Origin: Rugamonas rivuli
GTDB taxonomy: Bacteria; Pseudomonadota; Gammaproteobacteria; Burkholderiales; Burkholderiaceae_D
Assembly: GCF_009380165.1 (NCBI RefSeq)
Contig: NZ_WHUF01000001.1
Location: 124,001 to 188,000, forward strand
Reading direction: 5' to 3'
Length of the DNA: 64,000 nucleotides
Shown piece after piece: positions 19,549-27,237 of this stretch (the first letter of the stretch is position 1; each line of letters starts with the position of its first letter). Below the pieces are notes generated by a model. It was not told the origin of the DNA, did not search any database, and saw only the letters and a list, made by a program, of their open reading frames with translations. Both the position numbers and the translations under genes were made by a program.

Positions 19549-19917
19549 ATGAGCTATTACACGAAATTGGAAGTGAGTATCTTTGGCGACAACTCGGGTG
19601 ATGAGGGCTTCTGTTCTAAGGTCGTTGAATTCGCAAAGAATGCCAAGATTGTCGATGCTGGCGGCTGGGCATCGAACTCGGGCTGGGCAACTGAGGGTGG
19701 GTATTTAGAAATAGAGCAGAATGAACTGAAGCAAGCAATGAGCGGCGAATTCACGGAGATGCATGGCTACATCGACAAATTCCTGGCGCTCTTCCTTGTG
19801 CTGTCGGCTGAGTTTTCGGACACGGTGTTCGGGGTTCGCGGCTTCGGCGAGGAGTTTGACGACGTCTGGATCTTTTATTTCAAAGATGGGAAGAGCTTTG
19901 ACTCTTACCCTGAATAA
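19549..19917 (+). CDS. Hypothetical protein, first of an AT-richer gene block
   Basis: 122 residues, no recognised domain. Starts MSYYTKLEVSIFGDN after a clear GGAGGAAAGA site. Rich in acidic and aromatic residues (VWIFYFKDGKSFDSYPE at the end), without signal peptide or membrane span, so soluble and acidic. Size and composition resemble small immunity-type proteins, but that is only an impression. Codon use is less GC-biased than in the flanking core genes. It stands at the left edge of a run of unrelated small genes, and its 3' flank carries one copy of the CGGCCA-type motif (19991). Confidence 0.7.
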   Translation: MSYYTKLEVSIFGDNSGDEGFCSKVVEFAKNAKIVDAGGWASNSGWATEGGYLEIEQNELKQAMSGEFTEMHGYIDKFLALFLVLSAEFSDTVFGVRGFGEEFDDVWIFYFKDGKSFDSYPE

Positions 19918-20062
19918 GTCTGGCAGCGCGTTGTGCCGGCTGGAAGCTTCGCAGCGTTGAACGCTTGGGCAGTGCAGAGTAGGCGGCCTTCGGCCAGAAG
20001 CAGACTGAGCCCACGTGGCTGAGCCACTAAGCAAGTGCATCGAAGTTCAGAAACGGAGATAT

Positions 20063-20434
20063 ATGACTACCGCAGCTAGTGAATATGCAAAGCTGTTGAC
20101 TAAGTTCGGCGCGATAGAAGGTACGGAATCAGGACAGATGTTTGGGAAGTCCTGCATTAAGGTCAACGGCAAGGCGTTTTTGTCCCTGCATAAAGAGTGG
20201 GTGATATTTAAGCTCACCGGTGAACACCATCGTAAAGCCCTCGGACTCGAAGGGGCTGAACTTTGGGACCCATCCGGCAAAGGTCGCCCGATGAGAGAAT
20301 GGGTTGCAGTGCCAGCTATGGCTCACACACATTTTTCAGTCCTTGCCCAGGCTTCGTACGAATATGTCGCTGCGGGTGCACAACGGCCAAAAGCTGACCA
20401 ACAACGGCTTGAACTTTATCCCGGAAATATTTAA
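20063..20434 (+). CDS. Small protein, possibly TfoX_N/YjbR-like
   Basis: 123 residues from ATG 20063 (GGAG five bases upstream). The run GQMFGKSCIKVNGKAFLSL followed by WVIFKLTGE recalls the MFG-x-x-x-x-x-G-x-x-F pattern of TfoX N-terminal and YjbR-like domains, which bind DNA or protein in some relatives. No catalytic motif and no membrane segment. The match is weak and should be treated as a fold guess. It lies in the AT-richer block between two unrelated small genes and is separated by 16 bases from the next one, so the two may be co-transcribed. Confidence 0.6.
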   Translation: MTTAASEYAKLLTKFGAIEGTESGQMFGKSCIKVNGKAFLSLHKEWVIFKLTGEHHRKALGLEGAELWDPSGKGRPMREWVAVPAMAHTHFSVLAQASYEYVAAGAQRPKADQQRLELYPGNI

Positions 20435-20450
20435 TAGAAGGTAAGGCTTA

Positions 20451-20756
20451 GTGGAAAGTGAAAAATCTCCAAACGTAGCCTCGTTAGTGATGCTTCTTAG
20501 TGGGCTTCCCTGTTCGTTGGCTTTTATCACCATTATGCGCATGCCCAATGAGAAGGCAACGGATCAAGGTTACGTCATGGTTTCATTGTTATTTTTATTT
20601 GCCACGTATATCTTAGCATTGGTAAGTTGTGTCATCGGTTTGGGCTACTTTTCTAGACGAATTAGGAATCGGTTACACTTGAATGCATGGAACTGGATCG
20701 TTAGCGGATATTCTTTAGCACAAGTCATTTTGCTTGCACTGTATGTTGTGATCTGA
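20451..20756 (+). CDS. Small integral membrane protein, unknown function
   Basis: 101 residues from GTG 20451 with AAGG upstream. Three predicted membrane helices: about 9-30 (ASLVMLLSGLPCSLAFI), 40-66 (VMVSLLFLFATYILALVSC) and 80-101 (YSLAQVILLALYVVI), with short charged loops. No family recognised. It follows the TfoX-like gene by 16 bases. Low GC compared with core genes supports foreign origin. The 3' flank carries a motif copy at 20782. Confidence 0.65.
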   Translation: MESEKSPNVASLVMLLSGLPCSLAFITIMRMPNEKATDQGYVMVSLLFLFATYILALVSCVIGLGYFSRRIRNRLHLNAWNWIVSGYSLAQVILLALYVVI

Positions 20757-20831
20757 TGGGTTATAACCGTTAGGTCGCGTTGCGGCCAACAACAGACATT
20801 CGATTTTTAATTTCGCAAAGATTTCCGTGTG

Positions 20832-21263
20832 ATGAACTTCCCTTTTGAACCTCGCTCCACTTCCTATCTACGGCAGGGACAATACTGGAGTTTTCAGCTG
20901 AGCAATGGTTACTTTGCCTGCGGCTTGGTTTTGGCTCGCACTACTTCAGAAGGGAAGCTGAATCGCACTCTGTTTCTTGGAGGGCTTTTAAATTGGTCCG
21001 GCCCCTCATTGCCTACGCCGTCGAACCTAAAGAACGCCGGTGTATTGCAAAGCGGATTTATGCACATTCGAGCAATTCAGCGTAACGGTGGTGAAGTGAA
21101 CGGCGCAGTTGATGGCACTTGGGATGTCGCGCCAGAGGTGGTGTACACGGGCCTGACTAGCGATGGCCCGCCAATTTGGGGTTATGGCTACATTCGTGCT
21201 CTGGCTGAAAAGCATTTTGGAGACGAAGGATGGAGCGATAAGCAGCTTAGGAAAACCGCTTGA
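20832..21263 (+). CDS. Imm26-like protein
   Basis: 143 residues. The N-terminal YLRQGQYWSFQLSNGYFACG followed by LVLAR resembles the G-D-x-F-x-I-P-L-x-x-G-x-x-A-x-G-R-V pattern of immunity protein 26, a family found next to polymorphic toxins and as orphan copies. The C-terminal half (PPIWGYGYIRALAEKHFG) is unassigned. No toxin gene is adjacent, so if the assignment is right it is an orphan immunity gene. ATG 20832 directly follows an in-frame GTG. Motif copies flank it on both sides (20782 and 21279). Confidence 0.5.
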   Translation: MNFPFEPRSTSYLRQGQYWSFQLSNGYFACGLVLARTTSEGKLNRTLFLGGLLNWSGPSLPTPSNLKNAGVLQSGFMHIRAIQRNGGEVNGAVDGTWDVAPEVVYTGLTSDGPPIWGYGYIRALAEKHFGDEGWSDKQLRKTA

Positions 21264-21325
21264 CCGGCAAGTCGGCCAGCGGCCAATAGCTGCCGCTGAA
21301 GCTTATAGAAATTGAGGAGTCAAGT

Positions 21326-21460
21326 ATGGCAGGACAGGGTGGACCAGATGAGGAAACTTGGAAGAAGATGACGCCTGGTCAAAAACGAGGTTACTGGATT
21401 TCCGTTGCCGCCATCGTTAGTATTATTCTTGTCTTGTTTATTGTCAGCCTGTTGCGTTGA
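21326..21460 (+). CDS. 44-residue single-pass membrane protein
   Basis: A short gene read from the bases: ATG 21326 preceded by GAGGAG at good spacing, stop TGA at 21458-21460. The product starts MAGQGGPDEETWKKMTPG, has a charged linker (QKRGYW) and then one hydrophobic helix (ISVAAIVSIILVLFIVSLL) ending in Arg. The strong ribosome site, acidic N-terminus and clean membrane helix support a real small membrane protein. Function unknown. It sits between motif copies at 21279 and 21471. Confidence 0.6.
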   Translation: MAGQGGPDEETWKKMTPGQKRGYWISVAAIVSIILVLFIVSLLR

Positions 21461-21543
21461 GAGCGACGCTAACGGCCAAGAACGGACACCTGGAAGTACT
21501 AAAAATTCAATTAAAGAATAAGTGATTTTCTATAAACGGTAAA

Positions 21544-22035
21544 ATGCGCGCTTATAAATTGGCACTACTATTTATGGCATCTTACTCGCTTAGTGGTTGT
21601 TTTGGTGCCGGTACCGTCACTGGAAAAACACTTGGCTGGGATGTTAACGATGCTGGAAAAATGGCACTTTGCCCTACCAGTTACGAAAAAATGATTGTTG
21701 CCTGTGAAAATAAGTCACTTCCGAATCAGGCGGGCGCCAAAAACATTAAGCCAAACACACTTATCAGGATGTGGGGAGCACCTAACAACGAGGACCTTAT
21801 AAATGGTGTCCACACATTGACCTATCGTCACGGCCTCGCTTGGCGTGGCCTTACAGTGTTCGTCATTGTTCCGATACCTCTTCTATTGCCAATGGGTTAC
21901 AACAGTGCGAAATTTTCCTTCCAAAATGAAAATTTAGTGCATGTTGAATATACGTATAATGAGCTTGATGCGGCAGTTTGTGGTCTTCATAGTGAAGGGC
22001 CTGATGGTGTTGGGTGTATCACTCACTGGCACTGA
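21544..22035 (+). CDS. Putative lipoprotein
   Basis: 163 residues. Type II signal peptide LALLFMASYSLSGC with the lipid Cys at about residue 19, a Gly-rich start of the mature chain, several further Cys (CPTSYEK, IVACENK, AAVCGLH, GCITHWH) that could form disulfides, and an internal hydrophobic stretch (LTVFVIVPIPLLLPMGY) that may insert in the membrane. Family not recognised; the mid-region RMWGAPNNEDLINGVHTLTY is vaguely like small outer-membrane assembly (SmpA/BamE) lipoproteins, a weak impression only. No clear ribosome site. Confidence 0.65.
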   Translation: MRAYKLALLFMASYSLSGCFGAGTVTGKTLGWDVNDAGKMALCPTSYEKMIVACENKSLPNQAGAKNIKPNTLIRMWGAPNNEDLINGVHTLTYRHGLAWRGLTVFVIVPIPLLLPMGYNSAKFSFQNENLVHVEYTYNELDAAVCGLHSEGPDGVGCITHWH

Positions 22036-22163
22036 TGTTTGGACGCTGGACTGGTGAAATTCATGTTGCATAGGTACCCCATTAAGTCGGCGTCTGCATG
22101 GTTGCGCTTTCTATCTTTAACGAAATGGCGGCATCCGGCCATTGCCGCCGTTTGAAAAATAAG

Positions 22164-22595
22164 ATGAGATTGAAGAATTTTTTGAAAGCTATTGGTTTCT
22201 TACTGATCGTGCTGACAACACGAGCATCGTGGGCAGACTCAGCCAGTGTCACAGCAAATTCTACTACGCCTCAGACATGCCCTGTCATAGACCAAGTACC
22301 CGATGATGCTGAATTTGTTCGCACGCATGGCATTGATCTCGCCATATTTCCGCACAAGCATCTGCCGCATCCATTTTCGGGGTGCCAATATGTTTGGATA
22401 GGCGATGCTGATGAACCAAAATCTATGGTGAAATTTAGTGTCGCATATTTCGAAGATCATCATGTTCAAAGGTTTGTGGGCCAAGAACCACGGAAAGATC
22501 CATTTAAATGTATCTATCGCAACGGGAATCTTGTACAAGGGGAATCCGAAAATGCTAAAAATTGCCCGACTGCAGAGGCGCTAGAAAATTTGTAG
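22164..22595 (+). CDS. Hypothetical exported protein
   Basis: 143 residues from ATG 22164. A signal peptide is clear (KNFLKAIGFLLIVLTTRASWA), and the mature protein has paired Cys (TCPVID, SGCQYVW, FKCIYRN, KNCPT) consistent with periplasmic disulfides. No known domain. Earlier in-frame starts back to 22098 would place 22 residues before the signal and are unlikely. Low GC, same block as its neighbours. Confidence 0.65.
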   Translation: MRLKNFLKAIGFLLIVLTTRASWADSASVTANSTTPQTCPVIDQVPDDAEFVRTHGIDLAIFPHKHLPHPFSGCQYVWIGDADEPKSMVKFSVAYFEDHHVQRFVGQEPRKDPFKCIYRNGNLVQGESENAKNCPTAEALENL

Positions 22596-22760
22596 CGGAA
22601 GGCCCAACAATGCGGCCAGCTGGACTGTTTACACGCTGCGGGTGCCAGCAGCCACTGAGTTGGCGGCAGACCTCGGCCAAAAGTGGACGTCGCAATACCA
22701 CGCCCTCATACCCAAGGGGACGTGCGCTTGCCAATGAATTATTTGCAGAAAGAAATTTAG

Positions 22761-23609
22761 ATGGCAGACCAAATAGATGAAGTGATGGGACTATGTGCTC
22801 TATGCGGTCCGGATGATGGGCAAACGAAGGTTCTGCGCCAAAGTCATTTTTTACCGAAGTCTGTCTATAGATATCTTAACCTATCCAAAGCTGAGAATAC
22901 AAAGTTATTACTCCGGACTTCGAAGAAGAACAGAGTATTTTCATTGGGAAAACAGATAACTCACGCACTGTTATGTGACACGTGTGAGGGAATAATGTCA
23001 GCAGGAGGTGAGGATTACTACGCCAAAATGATGCTCAGGGTAGACGTCAAGAACGAGTTGCCGTCCCCTGCGTATAAGATTCTCTTTGAAAGTCTCATGC
23101 CTTTATGGAAAGCACCTGGGAACGGTTATCGTCCCAATATGATTTTGAGCATAGGCAGCAATTCACTCAAAGTTATAGATTCTCGGCAACTTTATCATTT
23201 TGTGATTGGCATGTTCTGGAAATCGACGTTCGACGATTGGGACCACTGCTCAGTAATGCCCCTGGAAGCATCTCTTATCGAGGCCATGCGGAAATTCCTT
23301 CTGGGAGGGGATTCTCTTGCAGGCTATATCGTAAGGATTGTCCCTTCACTCTGGAGGGCAAAGTACGGAGTAGTTTTTCCAGTTTTGCTCCAAAAACAGC
23401 CATTTTTCTCAATACAGCAGTTTGACTTCTACCTCGAAAAAGATAAACGACAATTTAAAAGAGCAATATCGATGGACGCTGTCCCGTTGTTTTACACGAT
23501 AGATTTGATGAGGTCTGAGAGCACGTTCCAAGGAATGAGTGGAATCTATAAGAATGCTGAGCAGACGAAATCTGCTGAAGAAACTCAATTGTCTTGGCCT
23601 GCGGAGTGA
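22761..23609 (+). CDS. HNH-nuclease-like zinc protein
   Basis: 282 residues. The N-terminal part has a treble-clef pattern: Cys12-x2-Cys15, then LRQSHFLPKSVYRYL (His29) and a second pair Cys72-x2-Cys75 (LLCDTCEG). This layout matches HNH-like proteins of the C-x-L-C-G ... S-H-x-x-P-K type, several of which occur near phage-defence genes. The C-terminal 180 residues are unassigned. No partner gene is obvious. It closes the AT-richer block just before the GC-rich sirtuin gene. Nuclease activity is inference. Confidence 0.5.
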   Translation: MADQIDEVMGLCALCGPDDGQTKVLRQSHFLPKSVYRYLNLSKAENTKLLLRTSKKNRVFSLGKQITHALLCDTCEGIMSAGGEDYYAKMMLRVDVKNELPSPAYKILFESLMPLWKAPGNGYRPNMILSIGSNSLKVIDSRQLYHFVIGMFWKSTFDDWDHCSVMPLEASLIEAMRKFLLGGDSLAGYIVRIVPSLWRAKYGVVFPVLLQKQPFFSIQQFDFYLEKDKRQFKRAISMDAVPLFYTIDLMRSESTFQGMSGIYKNAEQTKSAEETQLSWPAE

Positions 23610-23708
23610 CCGTATTCCACTATCTGTTTCAGGACGACAGGCGGCTTCGGGGCGAAAACGGCCCCACACCAAGTGTCCTCAACGGCGATCTCGGCTACCA
23701 TATCGCCC

Positions 23709-24551
23709 ATGAACCCGAACCCGCAAGTTGAACAGCTAGCCGATTTCCTGCACCAGCACCGTCGCGTACTGGTGCTGACCGGCGCCGGCCTGAGCACCGC
23801 CTCCGGCATTCCCGATTACCGCGACAAGGACGGCGTCCGCCGCGGCCGCACGCCCATCCAGGGGCCGGACTTCCGCAAGTCCGAGGCCGTCCGCCGCCGC
23901 TACTGGGCGCGCAGCATGGCCGGTTGGCCGACGCTGGCCCAGGCCGCACCGAACGCTGGCCACCAGGCCCTGGCCGAGCTGGAAACCGCCGGCCGCATCG
24001 ATTCCTTGATCACCCAGAACGTCGACGGCCTGCACCAGCGCGCCGGCAGCCGCAATTTGATCGAGCTGCACGGCAATATCCACGGCGTGATCTGCCTGGA
24101 CTGCCGCACGCTGCACCGCCGCGCCGACATCCAGGCCTGGCTGGTCGAGGCCAACCCGGTGCTGGCAGCCAGCGCGGCGGCCGGCGTGGACAGCGTGGTG
24201 CCAGAAGCTCGTCCCGACGGCGACGCCGAAGTCGAGCTGGACGCCTTGCAGGACTTTCACATGCCATCCTGCGACGCCTGCGGCGGCACGCTGCAGCCGG
24301 ACGTGATCTTCTTCGGCGATAACATCCCGCCGCCGCGCACGGCCGCCGCGCTGCACATGATGGAGCAGGCCGATGCGCTGCTGGTGGTGGGATCGTCGCT
24401 GATGGTGTTTTCCGGCTACCGCTTCTGCAAGCTGGCGGCCGAGACGGGCAAGCCGATCGCGGCCATCAACCTGGGCAAGACCCGGGCGGACGATCTGATC
24501 GGCTTGAAAGTGGAGGCGACGGCCAGCGAGGTGCTGCCGCGCCTGTTGTAG
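23709..24551 (+). CDS. Sir2-family NAD-dependent protein deacylase
   Basis: 280 residues. NAD-binding motifs LTGAGLSTASGIPDYRD and TQNVDGLH, catalytic His in IELHGNI, a zinc module CLDC plus CDAC, and GSSLMVFSGYRF in the Rossmann part make this a complete sirtuin, probably class II-like. It removes acyl groups from lysines using NAD. The start is uncertain: ATG 23709 gives a family-like N-terminus, while GTG 23673 would add 12 residues; neither has a good ribosome site. GC content jumps back to core level here. It converges on the FlgO-like gene with one base between stops. Confidence 0.92.
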   Translation: MNPNPQVEQLADFLHQHRRVLVLTGAGLSTASGIPDYRDKDGVRRGRTPIQGPDFRKSEAVRRRYWARSMAGWPTLAQAAPNAGHQALAELETAGRIDSLITQNVDGLHQRAGSRNLIELHGNIHGVICLDCRTLHRRADIQAWLVEANPVLAASAAAGVDSVVPEARPDGDAEVELDALQDFHMPSCDACGGTLQPDVIFFGDNIPPPRTAAALHMMEQADALLVVGSSLMVFSGYRFCKLAAETGKPIAAINLGKTRADDLIGLKVEATASEVLPRLL

Positions 24552-24552
24552 A

Positions 24553-25119
24553 TCAGTTCCGCTGCAGCATGGAGCGGACGATGGCTTCCTTGGCCAGCAC
24601 ATAATCCTGGCCGGCCAGCACGAAGTTGGTGTTCGGCTGGATTACCTTGATGTTGATGAACACCATGTCGCTGGTCTCCGCGTACGAGCCGACCACGATG
24701 GCTTGCGCATTGTGGGCGGTGGCCACTTCGCCGATCTCGCGCGTGAGCATCAGCTCGCCCTGGTTGCGCTTCAGGTAGACGCTGTTGCGCAGCTTCATTT
24801 CCAGCATGCTCAGGCCGCCTTGCGCCAGGCGCGTGGACAGCTGCTCGGACACCAGCCGGCCCAGCGTGGTGGTCTGCTCCAGCGCATCGATATTGACGAT
24901 GGTGGCCATGATCAGCGGCTTGTCGGCCATCAGCTTGCCGCTGAGCTGGTGCATCAGCGAGTCGGCGGCCTTGTAGTTGGCGTCGATGAACTGGTTGGAG
25001 GAGATGGTCGAATAGTTGCCTTCGTCCTTGGTCGGCGTCGAGGAGCACGCGCCCAACAACAGCGGCAGCGCCAGCAGGGCCGCGCGGGCCAGCGGCTTGG
25101 TCAAAACTTGGATCGGCAT
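24553..25119 (-). CDS. FlgO-family outer-membrane lipoprotein
   Basis: 188 residues. Lipobox LLGAC at about residues 21-25, then a FlgO-type domain (ANYKAADSLMHQL, MLEMKLRNSVYLKRNQGELMLTR split over two strands, AIVVGSYAETSDMVFINIKV). FlgO proteins were named from Vibrio flagellar outer-membrane proteins, but there are no flagellar genes here; many relatives are of unknown role. Its ATG overlaps the stop of the upstream lipoprotein gene by one base (TAATG), so the two are coupled and probably work together at the outer membrane. Confidence 0.8.
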   Translation of the reverse strand: MPIQVLTKPLARAALLALPLLLGACSSTPTKDEGNYSTISSNQFIDANYKAADSLMHQLSGKLMADKPLIMATIVNIDALEQTTTLGRLVSEQLSTRLAQGGLSMLEMKLRNSVYLKRNQGELMLTREIGEVATAHNAQAIVVGSYAETSDMVFINIKVIQPNTNFVLAGQDYVLAKEAIVRSMLQRN

Positions 25120-25811
25120 TACATGTCTCCGCGAACTTTGAAGATACGGGTCTGTGCGGGGTCTACCGGCTCGGGGTCGATGATGCCGTACAGGACGCGG
25201 TCGCTGTCGGCCACGTAGTAGGCCGAGGTGGTGCGCGCGACGTAGCGGAACTGGTCGGACACCGAGACGGTGACGATAATTTCAGTCTTGGGCGTGGCGC
25301 CGGGGGCGAACTGGGCGTTGAACCAGGCGTAGGAATCCCAGGCACCGGCGCCCACGGCCACGCCGGCCAGTACCGGCGCTTCGATCTCGCTCAGCACCCA
25401 CACGCCGGTGGCCAGCGCCGCGCTCTCGCCGTGGTAGCGGTATTGCGGCCGGTTGGCGTTGAAGGTGACGGCTTGCACGTCCATGTCGATCTTCAGCGAG
25501 CCGGCCGGTGAGCGCGACACCACATAGCCGTCGTTGACCAGCGAGGTGGTCAGCTGGGTGGTCAGCGCGCGCTGGAAGGCGCTCGGTTCTTTCGGTTCGT
25601 TGAGGAAGACCGGGCGTGGCGGACCCTTCTTGAGCTGGGCCACGATGTTTTTCTCGATATTGTCGGAGATGACGCCCCAGTGGTAAGCCGCTTGCAGCTT
25701 GGCCTGCTTGGTGGTGGGGAAGTTCGTCGCCAGCGGCGTCGGCGTGTAACGCGACGCACAACCGGCGAGCAATATTCCGGCTGCCACAGCCGTTGCAGTT
25801 TTCAGCGCCAT
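25119..25811 (-). CDS. Putative lipoprotein, partner of the FlgO-like protein
   Basis: 230 residues. Lipoprotein signal with lipobox LLAGC (Cys at about 18), then an alpha/beta body without recognised family; ALTTQLTTSLVNDGYVVS and LKIDMDVQAVTF recall the periplasmic domain seen in secretin-associated and FlgO/FlgT-like lipoproteins, a weak similarity. Two adjacent ATGs exist; the one at 25811 is preferred because GAGG is then at proper spacing. First gene of the pair; the second overlaps its stop. Confidence 0.72.
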   Translation of the reverse strand: MALKTATAVAAGILLAGCASRYTPTPLATNFPTTKQAKLQAAYHWGVISDNIEKNIVAQLKKGPPRPVFLNEPKEPSAFQRALTTQLTTSLVNDGYVVSRSPAGSLKIDMDVQAVTFNANRPQYRYHGESAALATGVWVLSEIEAPVLAGVAVGAGAWDSYAWFNAQFAPGATPKTEIIVTVSVSDQFRYVARTTSAYYVADSDRVLYGIIDPEPVDPAQTRIFKVRGDM

Positions 25812-25944
25812 CATTGCCTCGTCGTCAAAAGTCTAGTCCGGTTCGCGGCCGGCGCCCGCAGGGCAGGCAGGGGCCGCGAATGTAAAATCATGCTGCTCCC
25901 AGTTTAGCATGGTAGTTTCTAATTAGAAACTCGTTGGACGATAA

Positions 25945-25969
25945 AAAACCCGGTACGGGACCGGGTTTT
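25945..25969 (-). terminator. Intrinsic terminator of smpB
   Basis: Perfect 10-bp stem (25945-25954 with 25960-25969, loop of five) with a T run on the minus strand, about 35 bases after the smpB stop codon. Confidence 0.88.
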
Positions 25970-26001
25970 GTACAGGGCGCGCAACAGAGCGAGGGCGTTT
26001 T

Positions 26002-26451
26002 TCAGCGGCGATTGGTCTTCATGGCGGCGGCCACTTCGCGCTTGCCGTCGCGGTCTTTCTCGGTGGCACGCTTGTCGTGCATTTTCTTACCCTTGGCGAG
26101 GCCGATTTCACATTTGACGCGGCCGCCCTTGTAATGCAGGTTCAGCGGCACCAGCGTGTAGCCGGAACACTCGACCTTGCCGATCAGCTTGTCCATCTCC
26201 TTGCGGTGCAGCAGCAGCTTGCGGGTGCGGATGGCTTCCGGCGAAATGTGGGTGGAAGCGGTCGGCAGGGCGCTGATGTGCGCGCCGAACAGGTACAGCT
26301 CGTCGCCCTTGATGGTGACGTAGGCTTCCTTGATCTGCACGCGGGCGTCGCGGATGGCTTTGACTTCCCAGCCTTCAAGAACGATACCGGCTTCGTAGCG
26401 GTCTTCAATGAAGTAGTCAAAAAAGGCTTTTTTGTTATCGGCTATGGTCAT
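26002..26451 (-). CDS. smpB: SsrA-binding protein
   Basis: 149 residues. Binds tmRNA and brings it to stalled ribosomes in trans-translation. OB-fold hallmarks: [61 protein letters not shown], and the basic tail [15 protein letters not shown] with the helix that enters the mRNA channel. The tmRNA gene itself is not in the window. It diverges from ratA across 75 bases, the usual beta- and gammaproteobacterial arrangement. Confidence 0.97.
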   Translation of the reverse strand: MTIADNKKAFFDYFIEDRYEAGIVLEGWEVKAIRDARVQIKEAYVTIKGDELYLFGAHISALPTASTHISPEAIRTRKLLLHRKEMDKLIGKVECSGYTLVPLNLHYKGGRVKCEIGLAKGKKMHDKRATEKDRDGKREVAAAMKTNRR

Positions 26452-26526
26452 GGGATGCTATCGGTTAAACTACTGCTTCGCGCACAGAAACGCGAATAAT
26501 TCAACATCATAGCAAATGGTTCGACT

Positions 26527-26961
26527 ATGGCAGTAGTGCACAAATCAGTTTTCCTCGGATATAGCGCCCAACAGATGTTCGATCTGGTCGCGGCGATCGA
26601 GGACTATCCCCAGTTTCTGCCGTGGTGCGGTGGTGTGGAAATACGCGAACGGGACGGCAATGCGGTCACGGCCAGCGTCGGCATCAACTATCACGGCGTG
26701 CGTCAGAGCTTCACCACCTGCAATGAAAACACGCCGTCGACCGAGATCAAGATGAAGCTGGTGGACGGTCCTTTCAAGTGCCTGGACGGCGTGTGGACCT
26801 TCAAGGCGCTGCGCGAGGATGCCTGCAAGATCGAGCTGGACCTGCACTACGAGTTCTCCAGCGCCTTGCTGGCGCAGCTGGTGGGGCCGGTGTTCGGCAT
26901 GATCGCCAACAGCATGGTCGATTCCTTCTGCAAACGGGCGGAAACGGTGTATGGCGGCTGA
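26527..26961 (+). CDS. ratA: RatA/Coq10-like START-domain protein
   Basis: 144 residues, a polyketide cyclase/START fold. Typical features: FDLVAAIEDYPQFLPWC, VTASVGINYHGVRQSF, NTPSTEIKMKLVDGPFKCL and DLHYEFSSALLAQLVGPVF. Coq10 homologues bind ubiquinone; Escherichia coli RatA was reported to block 70S assembly. Which applies here is not decided by sequence. Overlaps rnfH by 11 bases, so an operon. Divergent smpB is the conserved neighbour. Confidence 0.93.
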   Translation: MAVVHKSVFLGYSAQQMFDLVAAIEDYPQFLPWCGGVEIRERDGNAVTASVGINYHGVRQSFTTCNENTPSTEIKMKLVDGPFKCLDGVWTFKALREDACKIELDLHYEFSSALLAQLVGPVFGMIANSMVDSFCKRAETVYGG

Positions 26962-27235
26962 CACCTTCAACATCGAGGTCTGCTACGCCAGCGACGCGCT
27001 GCAGTTCCTGCGCGCGCTGAGCGTACCGGCCGGCACCACCATCGAGCAGGCCATCGCCATCAGCGGCGTGCTGCAGGAGGCGCCGGAGATCGACCTGGCG
27101 ACGATGCAGGTCGGTATCTACGCCAAGAAGAAGACGCTGGACACCGTGCTGCGCGAACACGACCGCATCGAAATCTACCGGCCGCTGATCGCCGACCCCA
27201 AAAACGCCAGGCGCCGGCGCAAATCGGCGGCCTGA
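26951..27235 (+). CDS. rnfH: RnfH-family ubiquitin-like-fold protein
   Basis: 94 residues with the RnfH pattern: short beta-grasp fold, IEVCYASDALQFLRALSVPAG, TIEQAIAISGVLQ, VGIYAKKKTLDTVL, HDRIEIYRPLIADPK and a basic tail. Function is unclear; it is conserved as the partner of ratA. Overlaps the end of ratA by 11 bases. It marks the left side of the accessory block that separates it from DUF4124-guaB-guaA. Confidence 0.93.
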   Translation: MAADTFNIEVCYASDALQFLRALSVPAGTTIEQAIAISGVLQEAPEIDLATMQVGIYAKKKTLDTVLREHDRIEIYRPLIADPKNARRRRKSAA

Positions 27236-27237
27236 GG

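Larger units (their letters stand above)
19991..22692 (+). repeat. Degenerate CGGCCAA-type intergenic motif, six copies
   Basis: A related 18-22 base sequence recurs between the small genes of this block at 19991-20008, 20782-20802, 21279-21302, 21471-21492, 22134-22153 and 22673-22692. All are in the same orientation, and all lie outside the coding regions called here. Shared core: CGGCCA, a few bases, then a G(A/C)C-type end, e.g. GCGGCCAACAACAGACATT, AACGGCCAAGAACGGACACC and TCGGCCAAAAGTGGACGTC. The copies are too diverged for a recent tandem event. They may mark cassette junctions. I could not fit them to a full integron attC structure. Confidence 0.5.

Noticed and set aside
20769..20802. 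GTTAGGT next to a motif copy, considered as an integron attC core site
   Set aside because: The matching upstream R-Y-Y-Y-A-A-C partner and the two-stem structure could not be fitted.
24553..25119. Flagellar function for the FlgO-like lipoprotein
   Set aside because: No other flagellar gene in the window; the domain also occurs in non-flagellar lipoproteins.
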